Assembly (NCBI RefSeq): GCF_018860565.1
Contig: NZ_JAHKPS010000005.1
Location: 38,052 to 102,051, forward strand
DNA: 64,000 nt
Direction: 5' to 3'
Origin: Winogradskyella psychrotolerans
GTDB taxonomy: Bacteria; Bacteroidota; Bacteroidia; Flavobacteriales; Flavobacteriaceae
This document shows positions 1 through 10,500 of this stretch, in pieces. Below the pieces are notes generated by a model. It was not told where the DNA came from. It did not search any database and saw only the letters and a program-made list of their open reading frames with translations. How positions within the stretch are numbered: the first letter of the stretch is position 1; each line of letters opens with the position of its first letter. The translations under genes were made by a program, and so were the position numbers.

Positions 1-197
1 TTCATTTTCAATGCATCGAATTGCTGTTGTGAAAGCATTACTTCGTCTTCATCGTGATGCTCTTCGTTAACTTCTGTTTTTTCTTCCTCATCGTGGGAAT
101 GACCATCATTCTCGTTATGATTTTCTTTATTTCCGCAAGCTGAAACAAATATGGCTAACACCATTACGGTAAGGATTTTATATATTTTGTTTTTCAT
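1..197 (-). CDS. RND efflux adaptor lipoprotein (5' part only)
   Basis: Only the first 65 codons lie in the window; the gene continues past the left edge. The N-terminus is a lipoprotein signal with a Ser-Ala-Cys lipobox, then a mature start very rich in His, Asp and Glu (HNENDGHSHDEEE and a second HHDEDE patch). Such His/acid-rich starts are common in periplasmic adaptors (CusB/CzcB type) of heavy-metal RND pumps. The gene lies 4 bp downstream of the fused CusA-type pump and is read in the same direction, which fits a pump-then-adaptor operon. The ATG at 197 is the natural start because the signal peptide begins there. The family call rests on context and composition, since the adaptor core is off the window. 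Confidence 0.6.
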   Translation of the reverse strand, partial: MKNKIYKILTVMVLAIFVSACGNKENHNENDGHSHDEEEKTEVNEEHHDEDEVMLSQQQFDALKM

Positions 198-201
198 TGT
201 C

Positions 202-3200
202 TTATTTATTAAAATATTGTAATTGAAATGTGCTTTCTAAATAGTTTACTAATGCAGTCTGTGCTTCCAGTTCCGATTGAATTGCTTCTTTTATCAACTG
301 CGTAAATGCAGTATAATCAATTTCGCCTTCTCTATATGCCAGTAATGCACCTGTTTTTTGCTCTTTTGTTAATGGTAAAACTTGGTCTTTGTAAAACTCC
401 CAAGATGTTTTCCATTTCATATAATTTTCTTTAGCCTGAACAAACCTTGATTGTACTTCCTGTTTTTTGAACGCTACATTGGTTTCCGCTATTTCTTTAT
501 CAATTCTGGCACTTCTAACTTGTGCTTTGCTAGAACCTGATAAAAACGGAATTGAAATTCCTGCTTGATAGGTGTAAAATCCTGAATTGCCATTTACTTT
601 TTGTAAACCACCTTGAAGATTGAACTTTGGCAAATTATCTGCTTTTGCAGCTTTATATTTAGCTTCCGCTTCATCTACAATGTTCTGCGACATACTGTAC
701 AATGGATGACTTTCAATACTGAATGTTTCCATATCAATATCTATCGCTACCTCAAATTCATCTGAAACTGTAAAAATTTCTTCTGATACCAACCACAAAT
801 TGAATTGCTGTAAGGCAATAAGATAATTACTATAGGCTTGCGCTTTTTTATTCTGAATTTGAAACGCTTGATTTTTTGCTGCCGAATATTCTAATTTAGA
901 AATAGCTTCGACTTCATAATTTAAAGCTACTGCTTGCTCGAATTTGGAATAAATGGAATCCAATTCCTTATACAAATCATAGTTTTGTTTCATTTGATAG
1001 CAATTAGACCAAGCTTTTTTAACTTCCAATTCTAATTCCAACTCGGAAAGTTGAAAGGCTTTTTGTGCCAATTGAATGCGTTGTTCTTGTAGCTTCTTTT
1101 TAGAACCAATGCCAAATACATCGATATTTGATTGACCAATACCAATGGTTGTATAGATGCCATTTCCATTATCAATTTCTTCTCCACCTGTAAAAATTTG
1201 AGTCGTTCCGAAATCATAGGCAGTCGATTTTAATTGTTCTTGTTTTGTAATTTCCAACTGCTTTTGCTTCAATAATGGATAATTACTTTTTGCGAGTTTA
1301 ACAGCTTCCTGTAATGAAATTTCGGGAATTGTATCATTCAACTCTTGTGCATTACTTTGTGGTGAAAAGCCAAATAGTAATAATACAACTGCTGTTGCTG
1401 TTACTAACTTTTTATTTGGCTTAAACGTAAAAGATTTGTTTTCTACCCAATGATATAAAATTGGTAAAACAAATAAGGTAAGCAAAGTTGAAGTTAATAA
1501 TCCACCAATAACAACCGTTGCCAATGGACGTTGTACTTCTGCACCAGCTGATGATGAAATAGCCATTGGTAGAAAGCCTAATACATCTGTAAAAGCAGTT
1601 AGCATAATAGGTCTGATTCTTCGTTTAGTACCTTCAACTATTCTATCCTTTAGATTGGTTACACCTTCTTCTTTTAATTCGTTGAGTCCGCTTATCATTA
1701 CCAAACCATTTAAAACTGCAACACCAAACAGCACAATAAAACCAACACCTGCCGAAATACTAAATGGCATATCACGTAACCACAACGCCACAACACCACC
1801 AATAGTTGCCATTGGAATAGCTATGTAAATCATTAAGGTCTGTGGTAAAGATTTTAATGCAAAATATATTAGTATAAATATGAGTAACAATGCAATAGGC
1901 ACAACGGTTTGTAATCGGTTGCTGGCACGTTCTAAATTTTCAAATGCACCACCATAACGAATAAAATAACCTGATGGTAATTCTAATTGTGCATCTAATT
2001 TTGATTTAATTTCAGTTACTAACGATTTTACATCACGTCCTCTAACATTAACACCTACATAGGTTCTTCTATTGGTATTATCTCTACTGATTTGCATTGG
2101 TCCTGCTTTATAGCTTACATCTGCAATTTCACGTAAAGGAATTTGAGCACCCGAAGGTAAATTGATATACAGGTTTTGAACATCTGAAATATCCTTACGG
2201 TTTTGATCGCTTAATCGTACTACTAAATCGAAGCGTTTTTCACCTTCAAAAATTACACCTGCTGTACCACCTGCAAATGCAGATTGTACGGTTTGATTAA
2301 GCGTATTTATTTGAAGACCATATTGCGCCAATTTATTCCTGTTGTAATTGATTGTCATTTGTGGCAAACCTATTGTGGCTTCCGCTTTCATATCACCAAT
2401 ACCTTCAGTACCTGCGATAATTTTAGATATTTCTTCGGCTTTTTGAGATAGAATATCAATGTCTTCACCATAAAGTTTTATAGCAATATCTTCACGAACA
2501 CCTTCTAATAACTCGTTAAAACGCATTTCAATAGGTTGTGTAAACTCATAATTAACACCAGGAACCATTTCAACTGCTTCTTTCATTGCTTCAATCAATT
2601 CATCTTTTGATTCTATAGTAGTCCATTCACTTTTAGGTTTCAGAATTACAAAAACATCGGCAATATCCATAGGCATCGGGTCGGTTGGAATTTCGGCAAC
2701 ACCAATACGACTCACAATTTTATCAACTTCTGGAAATTTTGCTTTTACTATTTGTTCTATTTTGGTAGTAGTTTCAATAGTTTCTGTAAGTGAACTACCT
2801 GGTTTTAAAATAGCGTGAAATGCAATATCACCTTCATCGAGTTGCGGAATGAACTCGCCACCCATTCTTGAAAACATAAAAACGGTTATTCCGAACAACA
2901 CAACTGCAATACCAATTACCCATTTCCCTTTTCGCAAGGCTCTAACCAATAAAGGTTGGTATTTATCTTCAACCCAATGCACAAATCTATCTCCATAAGA
3001 TTTTTTATCGTTTTTAGGTGCTCTTAATATTAAAGCTGACATCATTGGCACATAGGTTAAACAAAGTACCATTGCACCAATCATAGCAAAAATAAAGGTC
3101 AAAGCCATTGGTTTAAACATCTTTCCTTCAATACCTTGTAAGGCTAAAATGGGTAGAAAAACGATAAGGATAATCAACTGACCGAAGAAGGCAGCATTCA

Positions 3201-4536
3201 TCATCTTTTTTGAAGCATTAGACGCCACTTTATCTCTTTCTTTAGATGTAAGTTGTTTCTTTTTCAAAACTTGTGATGCTATAAGAAAAACAGTGCTTTC
3301 AACAATAATTACAGCACCATCTACAATGATTCCGAAATCAATTGCTCCTAAACTCATTAGGTTTACCCAAACATCAAAAACATTCATTAAAATAAAAGCA
3401 AATAATAAGGATAATGGAATAGTAGAGGCAACTATTAAACCTCCTCGCCAATTACCTAATAAAAAGACCAACACAAAAATGACGATTAATGCACCTTCAA
3501 TAAGATTCGTTGTAACTGTAGAAGTTGTTTCTCCAATTAATTTACTTCGGTCTAATAATGGTTCAATAATTACGCCTTCTGGTAACGACTTTTCAATTTG
3601 AGTCATTCGCTCTTTTACATTGGCAATAACATCATTGGAATTAGCTCCTTTTAGCATCATTACCAATCCACCTACAACTTCTCCTTCACCATCTTGGGTT
3701 AATGCACCGTAACGAATTGCCGAGCCAAATTGTACCGTAGCAATATCGCCAATAGTGACAGGTATATTATTAATATTCTTGACAGTGATTTTTTTAATGT
3801 CCTCTAAACTTCTCACCAAGCCTTCACCACGAATAAAATTGGCTTGATGGTTCTTTTCAATATATGCACCTCCTGTATTTTGATTATTGGCTTCAAGTGC
3901 ATTAAACACATCTGTAATGGTAAGGCCAATAGCATTTAAATCGTTTGGGTCAACCGCTACTTCGTATTGTTTTATTTTTCCACCAATAGCGTTTACTTCT
4001 ACCACACCAGGAACCATTGCCATTTGACGCTGTACAATCCAGTCTTGCATTGAGCGTAAATCTGCAATGTTGTATTTGTCTTTAAACTCTGGTGCAACTT
4101 TTAGTGTGTATTGGTAAATCTCTCCTAAACCTGTTGAAATAGGACCCATTGTAGGTTCGCCAAATCCAGTAGGTATTTGCTCTTTGACTTTGTTTAGTTT
4201 TTCGGCTACTAATTGGCGAGGTAGATATGTTCCCATATCATCATCAAATACAATAGTAACCACAGATAAGCCAAAACGAGAAATTGACCTTATTTCCTGA
4301 ACATCAGGAAGATTGCTCATTGCCACTTCAATTGGATAAGTAACAATTTGCTCAATATCTTCAGTACCTAAATTGGGGGATTGTGTTATAACCTGTACTT
4401 GGTTATTGGTAATATCTGGAACAGCATCTATTGGCACTTTGGTCATACTCCAAATACCTGTTCCGATTATGGTAAGCGTAAGCAAACCAATAATGAATTT
4501 GTTATTGATTGAAAAATCAATGATTTTATTAATCAT
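202..4536 (-). CDS. CusA/CzcA-type heavy-metal RND pump fused to a TolC-like outer-membrane channel
   Basis: Residues 1 to about 1037 are a complete heavy-metal-efflux RND permease: an N-terminal TM helix, a porter domain opening with VPDITNNQVQV, a proton-relay helix near residue 400 (AIDFGIIVDGAVIIVE), and a second TM bundle ending in LFVLPILYHWVE. After a short linker comes a second, internal signal-peptide-like stretch (about 1038-1063, ending SNAQ). Residues 1064-1444 then form an outer-membrane efflux (TolC/CzcC-like) helical domain. The inner-membrane pump and outer-membrane channel are therefore encoded as one 1444-aa polypeptide. Fusions of this kind occur in Bacteroidota. The adaptor gene follows 4 bp downstream. 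Likely substrates are Cu(I)/Ag(I) or Zn/Co/Cd; I cannot tell which from sequence alone. Confidence 0.9.
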   Translation of the reverse strand: MINKIIDFSINNKFIIGLLTLTIIGTGIWSMTKVPIDAVPDITNNQVQVITQSPNLGTEDIEQIVTYPIEVAMSNLPDVQEIRSISRFGLSVVTIVFDDDMGTYLPRQLVAEKLNKVKEQIPTGFGEPTMGPISTGLGEIYQYTLKVAPEFKDKYNIADLRSMQDWIVQRQMAMVPGVVEVNAIGGKIKQYEVAVDPNDLNAIGLTITDVFNALEANNQNTGGAYIEKNHQANFIRGEGLVRSLEDIKKITVKNINNIPVTIGDIATVQFGSAIRYGALTQDGEGEVVGGLVMMLKGANSNDVIANVKERMTQIEKSLPEGVIIEPLLDRSKLIGETTSTVTTNLIEGALIVIFVLVFLLGNWRGGLIVASTIPLSLLFAFILMNVFDVWVNLMSLGAIDFGIIVDGAVIIVESTVFLIASQVLKKKQLTSKERDKVASNASKKMMNAAFFGQLIILIVFLPILALQGIEGKMFKPMALTFIFAMIGAMVLCLTYVPMMSALILRAPKNDKKSYGDRFVHWVEDKYQPLLVRALRKGKWVIGIAVVLFGITVFMFSRMGGEFIPQLDEGDIAFHAILKPGSSLTETIETTTKIEQIVKAKFPEVDKIVSRIGVAEIPTDPMPMDIADVFVILKPKSEWTTIESKDELIEAMKEAVEMVPGVNYEFTQPIEMRFNELLEGVREDIAIKLYGEDIDILSQKAEEISKIIAGTEGIGDMKAEATIGLPQMTINYNRNKLAQYGLQINTLNQTVQSAFAGGTAGVIFEGEKRFDLVVRLSDQNRKDISDVQNLYINLPSGAQIPLREIADVSYKAGPMQISRDNTNRRTYVGVNVRGRDVKSLVTEIKSKLDAQLELPSGYFIRYGGAFENLERASNRLQTVVPIALLLIFILIYFALKSLPQTLMIYIAIPMATIGGVVALWLRDMPFSISAGVGFIVLFGVAVLNGLVMISGLNELKEEGVTNLKDRIVEGTKRRIRPIMLTAFTDVLGFLPMAISSSAGAEVQRPLATVVIGGLLTSTLLTLFVLPILYHWVENKSFTFKPNKKLVTATAVVLLLFGFSPQSNAQELNDTIPEISLQEAVKLAKSNYPLLKQKQLEITKQEQLKSTAYDFGTTQIFTGGEEIDNGNGIYTTIGIGQSNIDVFGIGSKKKLQEQRIQLAQKAFQLSELELELEVKKAWSNCYQMKQNYDLYKELDSIYSKFEQAVALNYEVEAISKLEYSAAKNQAFQIQNKKAQAYSNYLIALQQFNLWLVSEEIFTVSDEFEVAIDIDMETFSIESHPLYSMSQNIVDEAEAKYKAAKADNLPKFNLQGGLQKVNGNSGFYTYQAGISIPFLSGSSKAQVRSARIDKEIAETNVAFKKQEVQSRFVQAKENYMKWKTSWEFYKDQVLPLTKEQKTGALLAYREGEIDYTAFTQLIKEAIQSELEAQTALVNYLESTFQLQYFNK

Positions 4537-4659
4537 AGAAAATGTATTAATTCAGTTAAACTATTCGATACAATTCTGATATAAGAAAATAGAATTACAC
4601 GAAATGAAATGAACCCTTTAGGCTCAAAATTGGATATAGCTATCCATTAAAAAACTGAA

Positions 4660-5055
4660 TTATACTTTAGGTGGCTGGAAAAGTGATTCCAAATATCTGG
4701 AAGTGAAGTTTACTTTATGTAAATTATATTGTTTTTTCTCTTCAAACTTTAATCGATTGGTTAAAGCCAAATTATTGTTCGCAATAATTAATACCAAAGG
4801 GTAACAACATTGATTATGGGAATGGACTGGTGTATTCTCCTTATCTGGGTTATGATGATGCTCTTCATTTTTAGCATCGCTCTCAATGTAATCTTCAACT
4901 ACATATTCAAAGAAAGAGTCTCCATAAACTTTATGGTCTTGATAATGGGTAATTACATTTGAAATTTCTTTAATTGGACCACAAAAGTCCATATCTATGC
5001 TTATCCCTTGAAAAAAGAATAAAATAGACATTGATATGGAAACAAATATTTTCAT
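4660..5055 (-). CDS. Small His/Cys-containing exported protein upstream of the metal pump
   Basis: I do not recognise a named family. The protein is about 131 aa when started at the ATG at 5055; an upstream TTG at 5076 would add seven residues ahead of the hydrophobic signal and is less likely. It has an N-terminal hydrophobic segment (SMSILFFFQGISI), a central acidic and His-rich stretch with three consecutive His and a further HSH, and a Cys-Cys pair. That composition suggests periplasmic metal binding. It lies 123 bp ahead of the CusA-type pump on the same strand and is probably co-transcribed with it, so a metal chaperone or sensor accessory role is plausible but inferred only from context. 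Confidence 0.6.
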   Translation of the reverse strand: MKIFVSISMSILFFFQGISIDMDFCGPIKEISNVITHYQDHKVYGDSFFEYVVEDYIESDAKNEEHHHNPDKENTPVHSHNQCCYPLVLIIANNNLALTNRLKFEEKKQYNLHKVNFTSRYLESLFQPPKV

Positions 5056-5118
5056 ATAATTTATACAAATATACAAATTATTGAATGCAATGGTGTTGCA
5101 AATAAATTGATTGGAAAA

Positions 5119-7230
5119 TTACAAAAACCATAGAGCATCTTTAGCATCGTCTGGAACGCCATTATTAAAACGTGGTGCTATTTGTGCTACCATTTCTGGA
5201 TATTTTATTGTGATTGGTACATTTTGTTGTCGAAGCGATTTCCAATATAATCTGCTAAACTGATACACTTGTGTTAATAATTCTAACACTACATCTGCAT
5301 CTTCAAAAGCATCTTCATCTGGACTGCTTACCTTAATTTTTATTGGGAACGGATAACCATCTGTATCTGAATACCGCTGTGAATTAGGGTAACGTGCATT
5401 ATTAAACAACAAAAATTGATTTTCGCTAATACGTATGTATGTACCACTTACAGGCATTAACTTTTTGTTCCAATTAAGGTCGTAAGCAATAATATCTTCA
5501 GATTCTGTTTTGTTGATATTAAGAATATATAATGGTACTCCTAATTCTAATTGATGCATTCCTTCAATAATAGGCTGTAATTCTTCATATTTCATTTCTT
5601 TGTAAAAATGAATGACTACTTTATCTGCTTGAGCTACTGAAGTAAAATCTCTAATAGCCTTTAAAATGCTTCCTGCTAATAACTTGGTTTGGTTTTGATT
5701 GAAATATTCAAAATTTCTGAATAGACCGTTATTTTGAAAACTAAAAGCACTTGCTATGTAACGTCTGTTCTCGCCTTGATTGGTAAAGGCTCCTACTCCA
5801 ATTACTAATTCTTTTTTATCGGTTACTGCTAACTTCCAAGGTGCGCCACCTAATTTAGCGTGTATTGCCAATGCCATATTTTGTAAGGAAAACTGAAAGT
5901 TGTATTGATTTTCAATATTTTCAATCATTTTATGATAATCCACTACTTGGGTAATAATACCTTCATTTAAAAACAATTCCTTTATTTGAATATAAATTTC
6001 TCTGTCTTCGGGATCTGGTGTAAACTTATCGAATGGGCTTAAATAAAAAGCAGCATACTTTACATTGTCGTGGTCAAATTTTAGGTTTTCCAGCTTTTGG
6101 ATGATGTCTGGTAAAGGGTCGTTTTCGTTTGTAAATTCAATGAAGTGTTCTTTGGATGATGATGCTTTAATGTTCACATAGGCTTCTAATCCTTTATAAT
6201 AATTCTTTTCTGTATTTACACCTTCCTTTAAATTTTGATAGAAAGACAATACCGAATCTTTATGAGAAGTATGGCATATGAAAAATATCTTGATATTTTG
6301 ATTGTTTGGACGTCTATAAGGGTTTAGGATATTCATTGCCTTTTTAGGCACTAAATGGGTTTTCTTGTTACCGTATTGGTCTTTACCAAATTCCAATAAA
6401 CCTACTTGTGGGTCGATATGGTTGATACGATTGAGTGGCACATCTATAAACGTATCAGTTTTAAATGGAAATATGACTTTAAAATCTTCTTTAAACAGAT
6501 AGTTGGTTGCAAAATTATTAATAAGTGCTACGTACTTTTGATATTTATTAAGTGGTCTTATAGGTTCCTCAATAGGTATATCTAATGCTCGTGCTAATGA
6601 CAAATTAAAAATTGGGTATGCTTGGTCAAACTGAATAGCATTGTAAAATTCTTGTTTTTCCTCTGTATCGAGGTCCATTTGGTAATTGAACGTTTTTTGA
6701 CCATATACACAACGCTTTATTAGCTCTGAATCCTCTATATCCTTAACCGACGTTGTAAGGACTTTTGAAGTACCATCGTATGATACAATTAACTCTGGTA
6801 AGTCTGTGAGTTTTGCAAACTGTATCTTAAATGAAAATTTATAGTAGAGGTTATAGTCTGCTGTATTCCCTTTTTTTGAAGGCATCCACACTTGTACATC
6901 ACCAACAAAGTTTTTTACTACTATATAGTCTTTCGATTTAAAATAGCTTCTTAATTGATGTTTAAGGAATTGCTTATAAATTCTTAATTCTCTACCATCT
7001 ACTAAATTTAGCTTAATGCTTGGTGCATTAGGTATTTCTGTTGTAAATGTTGTAAATATTTGGTCTGTGTTAGATAAGTCTGCATCTGGAAACACCTCTT
7101 TAATCTGCCTTGAAAATTTAGATTTATGGATGGGATGACTGCCTACCATATCCTCTAAAGTTAAATAAATGGTAGGCGCACTATTAGGCCATTTAAAGTT
7201 GAGTATGTTGGTTTTGAGGTGTTCTTGCAT
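5119..7230 (-). CDS. Long prokaryotic Argonaute, predicted catalytically inactive
   Basis: This 703-aa protein has the MID-PIWI signature of prokaryotic Argonaute. The MID motif aligns with the guide 5'-phosphate pocket of known pAgos: Y413-x3-K417, Q428 eleven residues later (in GIITQ), and K459 in AKLGG. The PIWI fold is recognisable from VIGVG, VVIH, SGTYIRI and FLLFNN. The catalytic Asp positions appear replaced: the usual GID is GVG (G480), the usual HRD is HFY (Y543), and the last position near Y677 is Glu (E679). The protein ends in hydrophobic residues (LWFL), as many Argonautes do. About 400 N-terminal residues precede MID, so N/L1/PAZ-like regions may be present but are not clear to me. 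It is the last gene of an XRE/RM/small-protein/Ago operon, 31 bp after its neighbour. Expected role: guide-directed recognition of invader nucleic acid without slicing. Confidence 0.88.
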   Translation of the reverse strand: MQEHLKTNILNFKWPNSAPTIYLTLEDMVGSHPIHKSKFSRQIKEVFPDADLSNTDQIFTTFTTEIPNAPSIKLNLVDGRELRIYKQFLKHQLRSYFKSKDYIVVKNFVGDVQVWMPSKKGNTADYNLYYKFSFKIQFAKLTDLPELIVSYDGTSKVLTTSVKDIEDSELIKRCVYGQKTFNYQMDLDTEEKQEFYNAIQFDQAYPIFNLSLARALDIPIEEPIRPLNKYQKYVALINNFATNYLFKEDFKVIFPFKTDTFIDVPLNRINHIDPQVGLLEFGKDQYGNKKTHLVPKKAMNILNPYRRPNNQNIKIFFICHTSHKDSVLSFYQNLKEGVNTEKNYYKGLEAYVNIKASSSKEHFIEFTNENDPLPDIIQKLENLKFDHDNVKYAAFYLSPFDKFTPDPEDREIYIQIKELFLNEGIITQVVDYHKMIENIENQYNFQFSLQNMALAIHAKLGGAPWKLAVTDKKELVIGVGAFTNQGENRRYIASAFSFQNNGLFRNFEYFNQNQTKLLAGSILKAIRDFTSVAQADKVVIHFYKEMKYEELQPIIEGMHQLELGVPLYILNINKTESEDIIAYDLNWNKKLMPVSGTYIRISENQFLLFNNARYPNSQRYSDTDGYPFPIKIKVSSPDEDAFEDADVVLELLTQVYQFSRLYWKSLRQQNVPITIKYPEMVAQIAPRFNNGVPDDAKDALWFL

Positions 7231-7261
7231 TGGTATTGTAATTTTCAGTTTTACATAAAAT

Positions 7262-7585
7262 CTATTTGAATTGCTCTGTTATTTTTAATCCTTTTTCAAT
7301 AACTAAACTTATATCATTACTGTTATTGGATTGTGCATTTAATGAGCCTAAAATTTTTAAACTCTCTTCCGTATTATAGTCAATGGATTGTTTAAAAAAC
7401 ACTTCAATAGCTTGTTCTATTCTGCTTTTTAAAATTTTAAGTTCTTTTTGTGGATTACCCTTTTCTTCTGCTCTTGTAAGCGCATAGTATTCACCTTTTG
7501 AAGGTCTTTTAATTCTTTTATCCAAATTATATGCTCTATTTAGGAATGCTTCCAAACGCATTGCTTTCATTTCTTCTGTTGCCAT
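7262..7585 (-). CDS. 107-aa helical protein between the RM enzyme and Argonaute
   Basis: I do not recognise a family. The protein has no signal peptide or membrane segment. It is predicted largely helical, with a basic N-terminal half (RAYNLDKRIKRPSKGEYY) and a more acidic, Asn/Ser-rich C-terminal half. Its ATG at 7585 lies 3 bp after the stop of the restriction-methyltransferase, and its stop is 31 bp before the Argonaute start, so translational coupling within one operon is very likely. Possible roles are an adaptor between the two large proteins, a specificity or nuclease accessory subunit, or an inhibitor. These are guesses from position. Confidence 0.7.
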   Translation of the reverse strand: MATEEMKAMRLEAFLNRAYNLDKRIKRPSKGEYYALTRAEEKGNPQKELKILKSRIEQAIEVFFKQSIDYNTEESLKILGSLNAQSNNSNDISLVIEKGLKITEQFK

Positions 7586-7588
7586 ATC

Positions 7589-10500
7589 TTAACTGTTTTC
7601 TATAATGTCTCGTTCTTCTTGTGTAAGACCATAGAGGTCGTACACCATAGTATCAATGGTTTTTTCTGTTTGGGTGATTTGGGTTTGTAACTCTTGGGCT
7701 TTTTTCTTGTTGTCCTCAAAGAGTTCTAACCACTCAAACTCATCTTTTTTGGTAAGCGGTGTGCCACCTGCTTTTTTAATGGCTTTGTTGAGTTCTTTTA
7801 TAAAGTCTGCAAAGTCTAACTCGTGCCAGCTTTCGAGTTTTCGGGTTAGTTTTTCTATATTTTGAGAGGACATTATATAGTTAGTAAAACTTTTTGATTG
7901 ATCATATAAAACATTTTGATTTTCAAATAACAGCTTTGATTTTCTCACTAATTCATTTTTATTACTTTCTTCTATAACAGTTGGAATTGGTGTTTTTTCA
8001 AGATAAACTTTTTGTATGTTTAATCTTCCACCATTTTTAGGGTCACCTAATGAAGTGCAAGTATTACAAAGAAAAAACCATACTAATTTTGAATTTAACA
8101 CTCCAAGTAAAAAGTAATCTTCAATGGGTATGAAAAATATCGTTTTATTTAAATATGTTTTATTTAAATCGATGGTAAAACGGGATTCCTTTGCTATTTC
8201 TGGATAAATTATTTTTGGCTTATCGAACTCCTTGTAATAAGAAATTGAATCTTGAATTTCATACCATTTATAATCACCTTTTTTTCTACCAATTTTGTCT
8301 GATTTACTCTCTTTAGGTTTTAATCTATCATAAAATTGATTTAAGTATTTCTTGATAGCAGGGTATTTTTCAATATCTATTCCGCGTCTTGTGAAAATTA
8401 TATATTTGCCTTTTGTCCTCAAATGATAATAACGTACATCATCACCATCGACAAATGGCTTTATAATTTCAATAGAATTATAGTCTTCGTCAATTAATTG
8501 TTTTCTTATAGTTTCATCAATTATGAAAGCCTCATTATACCCTGTCAAAATTCCTCGATAAAATTCGACATCTAAATATTTTTTCAATGGTTTTCCAACT
8601 GATAAAATCTTTGATAGTACTTTGTTTTCATTTTTGGAAATTAAATTCCATTCATTACCAAACAAGGATTTAGCACTAACTTTTATACCATCTTTTTCAA
8701 TTGACGTAGAAATATCAAGGTTCTTTAAAGTGTTAATTTTTACGAAATCAATATCCTCTTTTTCAAATCTGTTTCTAATAATTGAAATGAAGGGAAAAGT
8801 CGCTGCATCAGCAAAAACAGGTAATTCTCCAAAATCAATTAATTTTTCTATTGAATAATCATTACCTAATATCTTTCTAATATTCAAACCATAAGTGACA
8901 TTTGTAAATTTGTTTGGGGTAATATATCCAAGTAGTCCATTATGACTTAAAAGTTTCATTCCCTTTTCCAAAAAATAAACATATAAGTCTGCTGTACTTT
9001 GATAAGAGGAATAGTTTTTAGATAAAAATTCCTTATAATCTGATATAAGCTCGTGCCTTACATAAGGCGGATTGCCAATAATTACATCAAAACCACCTTT
9101 ATCAAATATCTGTGGAAATTCTTGTTGCCAATTAAAGGCTTTATCTCCTGCTACGGTTTTGCTATCAATTAATGAGTTACCACATTTAATATTGTTGCTT
9201 AAATCGTTGAGTTTACGTCGTGGTTGTGCTGTACGTAACCAAAGCGATAGTTTGGCTATTTCTACGGATTCTTCATTAAGGTCCACACCGTAAATATTGT
9301 TTTCTAAAATGGTGTTTTCTATATCGCTTAAAATAAGGCCACCACCCAATACTTTTGCTTTTAGCTCATCGATGTAACGGTGTTCTTTAATAAGAAAATC
9401 TAATGCTTGGTTCAAAAATGCTCCAGAGCCACAAGCAGGGTCGCAAATGGTTATTTTTAGTAGCCACGCTCTGTAATTATCTAAAACCTCTAATAGTTGT
9501 TTTTTGGTGTTTTGATGTGTTCCCTTTTTTATCTCGAAATAGGCTTCTTCTTTAAAACCTAATTGGTCTTTTTTCTCTTGGCACAATTTACCAACGGTAT
9601 TTTCTACAATGTATTTGGTAATGTATTTTGGTGTGTAGAACACGCCATCTTTTTTGCGTTTACTCTTTTGCTTATCGAACTCGCCACCTTCAATTTCGGC
9701 ATTGACGCTTTCAATCTCGTTGAGTGAATTTTCAAAGATGTGTCCTAAAATATTGACATCTACTTGAGAGCTAAAGTCGTATTTAGCGAGTTTATAAGTG
9801 TGTTTGTAGAGCAATTCATCATCAATTTCAAGACCATCTAAAATAGCATCCGGTTTAAACAATCCGCCATTATAGGCATATATTTCTGCTCTTGAAGTTG
9901 TGCCTTTTCTACCTTCATCTAAAAAATGAAAGTATTGTTTAAAGAGGTTGTATAATGGGCGTTCGTCACCAAAATCGATGTCGGCTTTCCATTTGTCCAA
10001 AATTTGGATGGTTGAGTTTGGTGGCAATAGGTCTCTATCTTCTGCAAAGAAAATAAACAGAAAACGGTCTATGAGTTTCTGTGATTTTTTGAATAGGGAT
10101 AGTTTTACGTTTTTTTCGAGTGCTTTTAGTTCGTCTGCTTCTTGAGACATCTCGGAAAGCTTCGCTTCAGTACCTTCTAAACTTAAATTTTTAAGTTTTT
10201 CGGTAGTGCTCGATGTGACAGCTTCGGATTTAATGCGTTTGGCATTTCGTTTTACGAGGTCTCTAAAGAGTTCGCGTTTAAATACGGAATAGTCGTTGTA
10301 AAACTGTTTGGTAATCTTGTCTTCCTCTACTAAAGATGCTTCTTTTATAGTTAGCGGTAGATTGTTAAGAATGTTGTCTTTTTGTAAGCATAGGTACAAT
10401 AAAGCAAATTCTTCGGGCGCTAATTGAAAGAGATTAAACTCTAAAAACTCGGTAGCATCGTTGATGTAAAACCTCAACTTCTCAAAATTGGACGTAATAA

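Noticed and set aside
41..47. Second copy of the mnmE attachment core
   Set aside because: Only the first seven bases (TTACTTC) match and the site lies inside the adaptor gene. No second core was found in the window.
3293..3601. Plus-strand frame opposite the CusA-type pump
   Set aside because: It is a shadow of the antisense strand of a well-conserved gene, without RBS, promoter or protein features.
5119..7230. PIWI-RE or short pAgo of the SPARTA/SPARSA type
   Set aside because: At 703 aa it is too long for a short pAgo. No TIR or Sir2 domain or DinG helicase is nearby, and I see no evidence for the Arg and Glu residues that define PIWI-RE.
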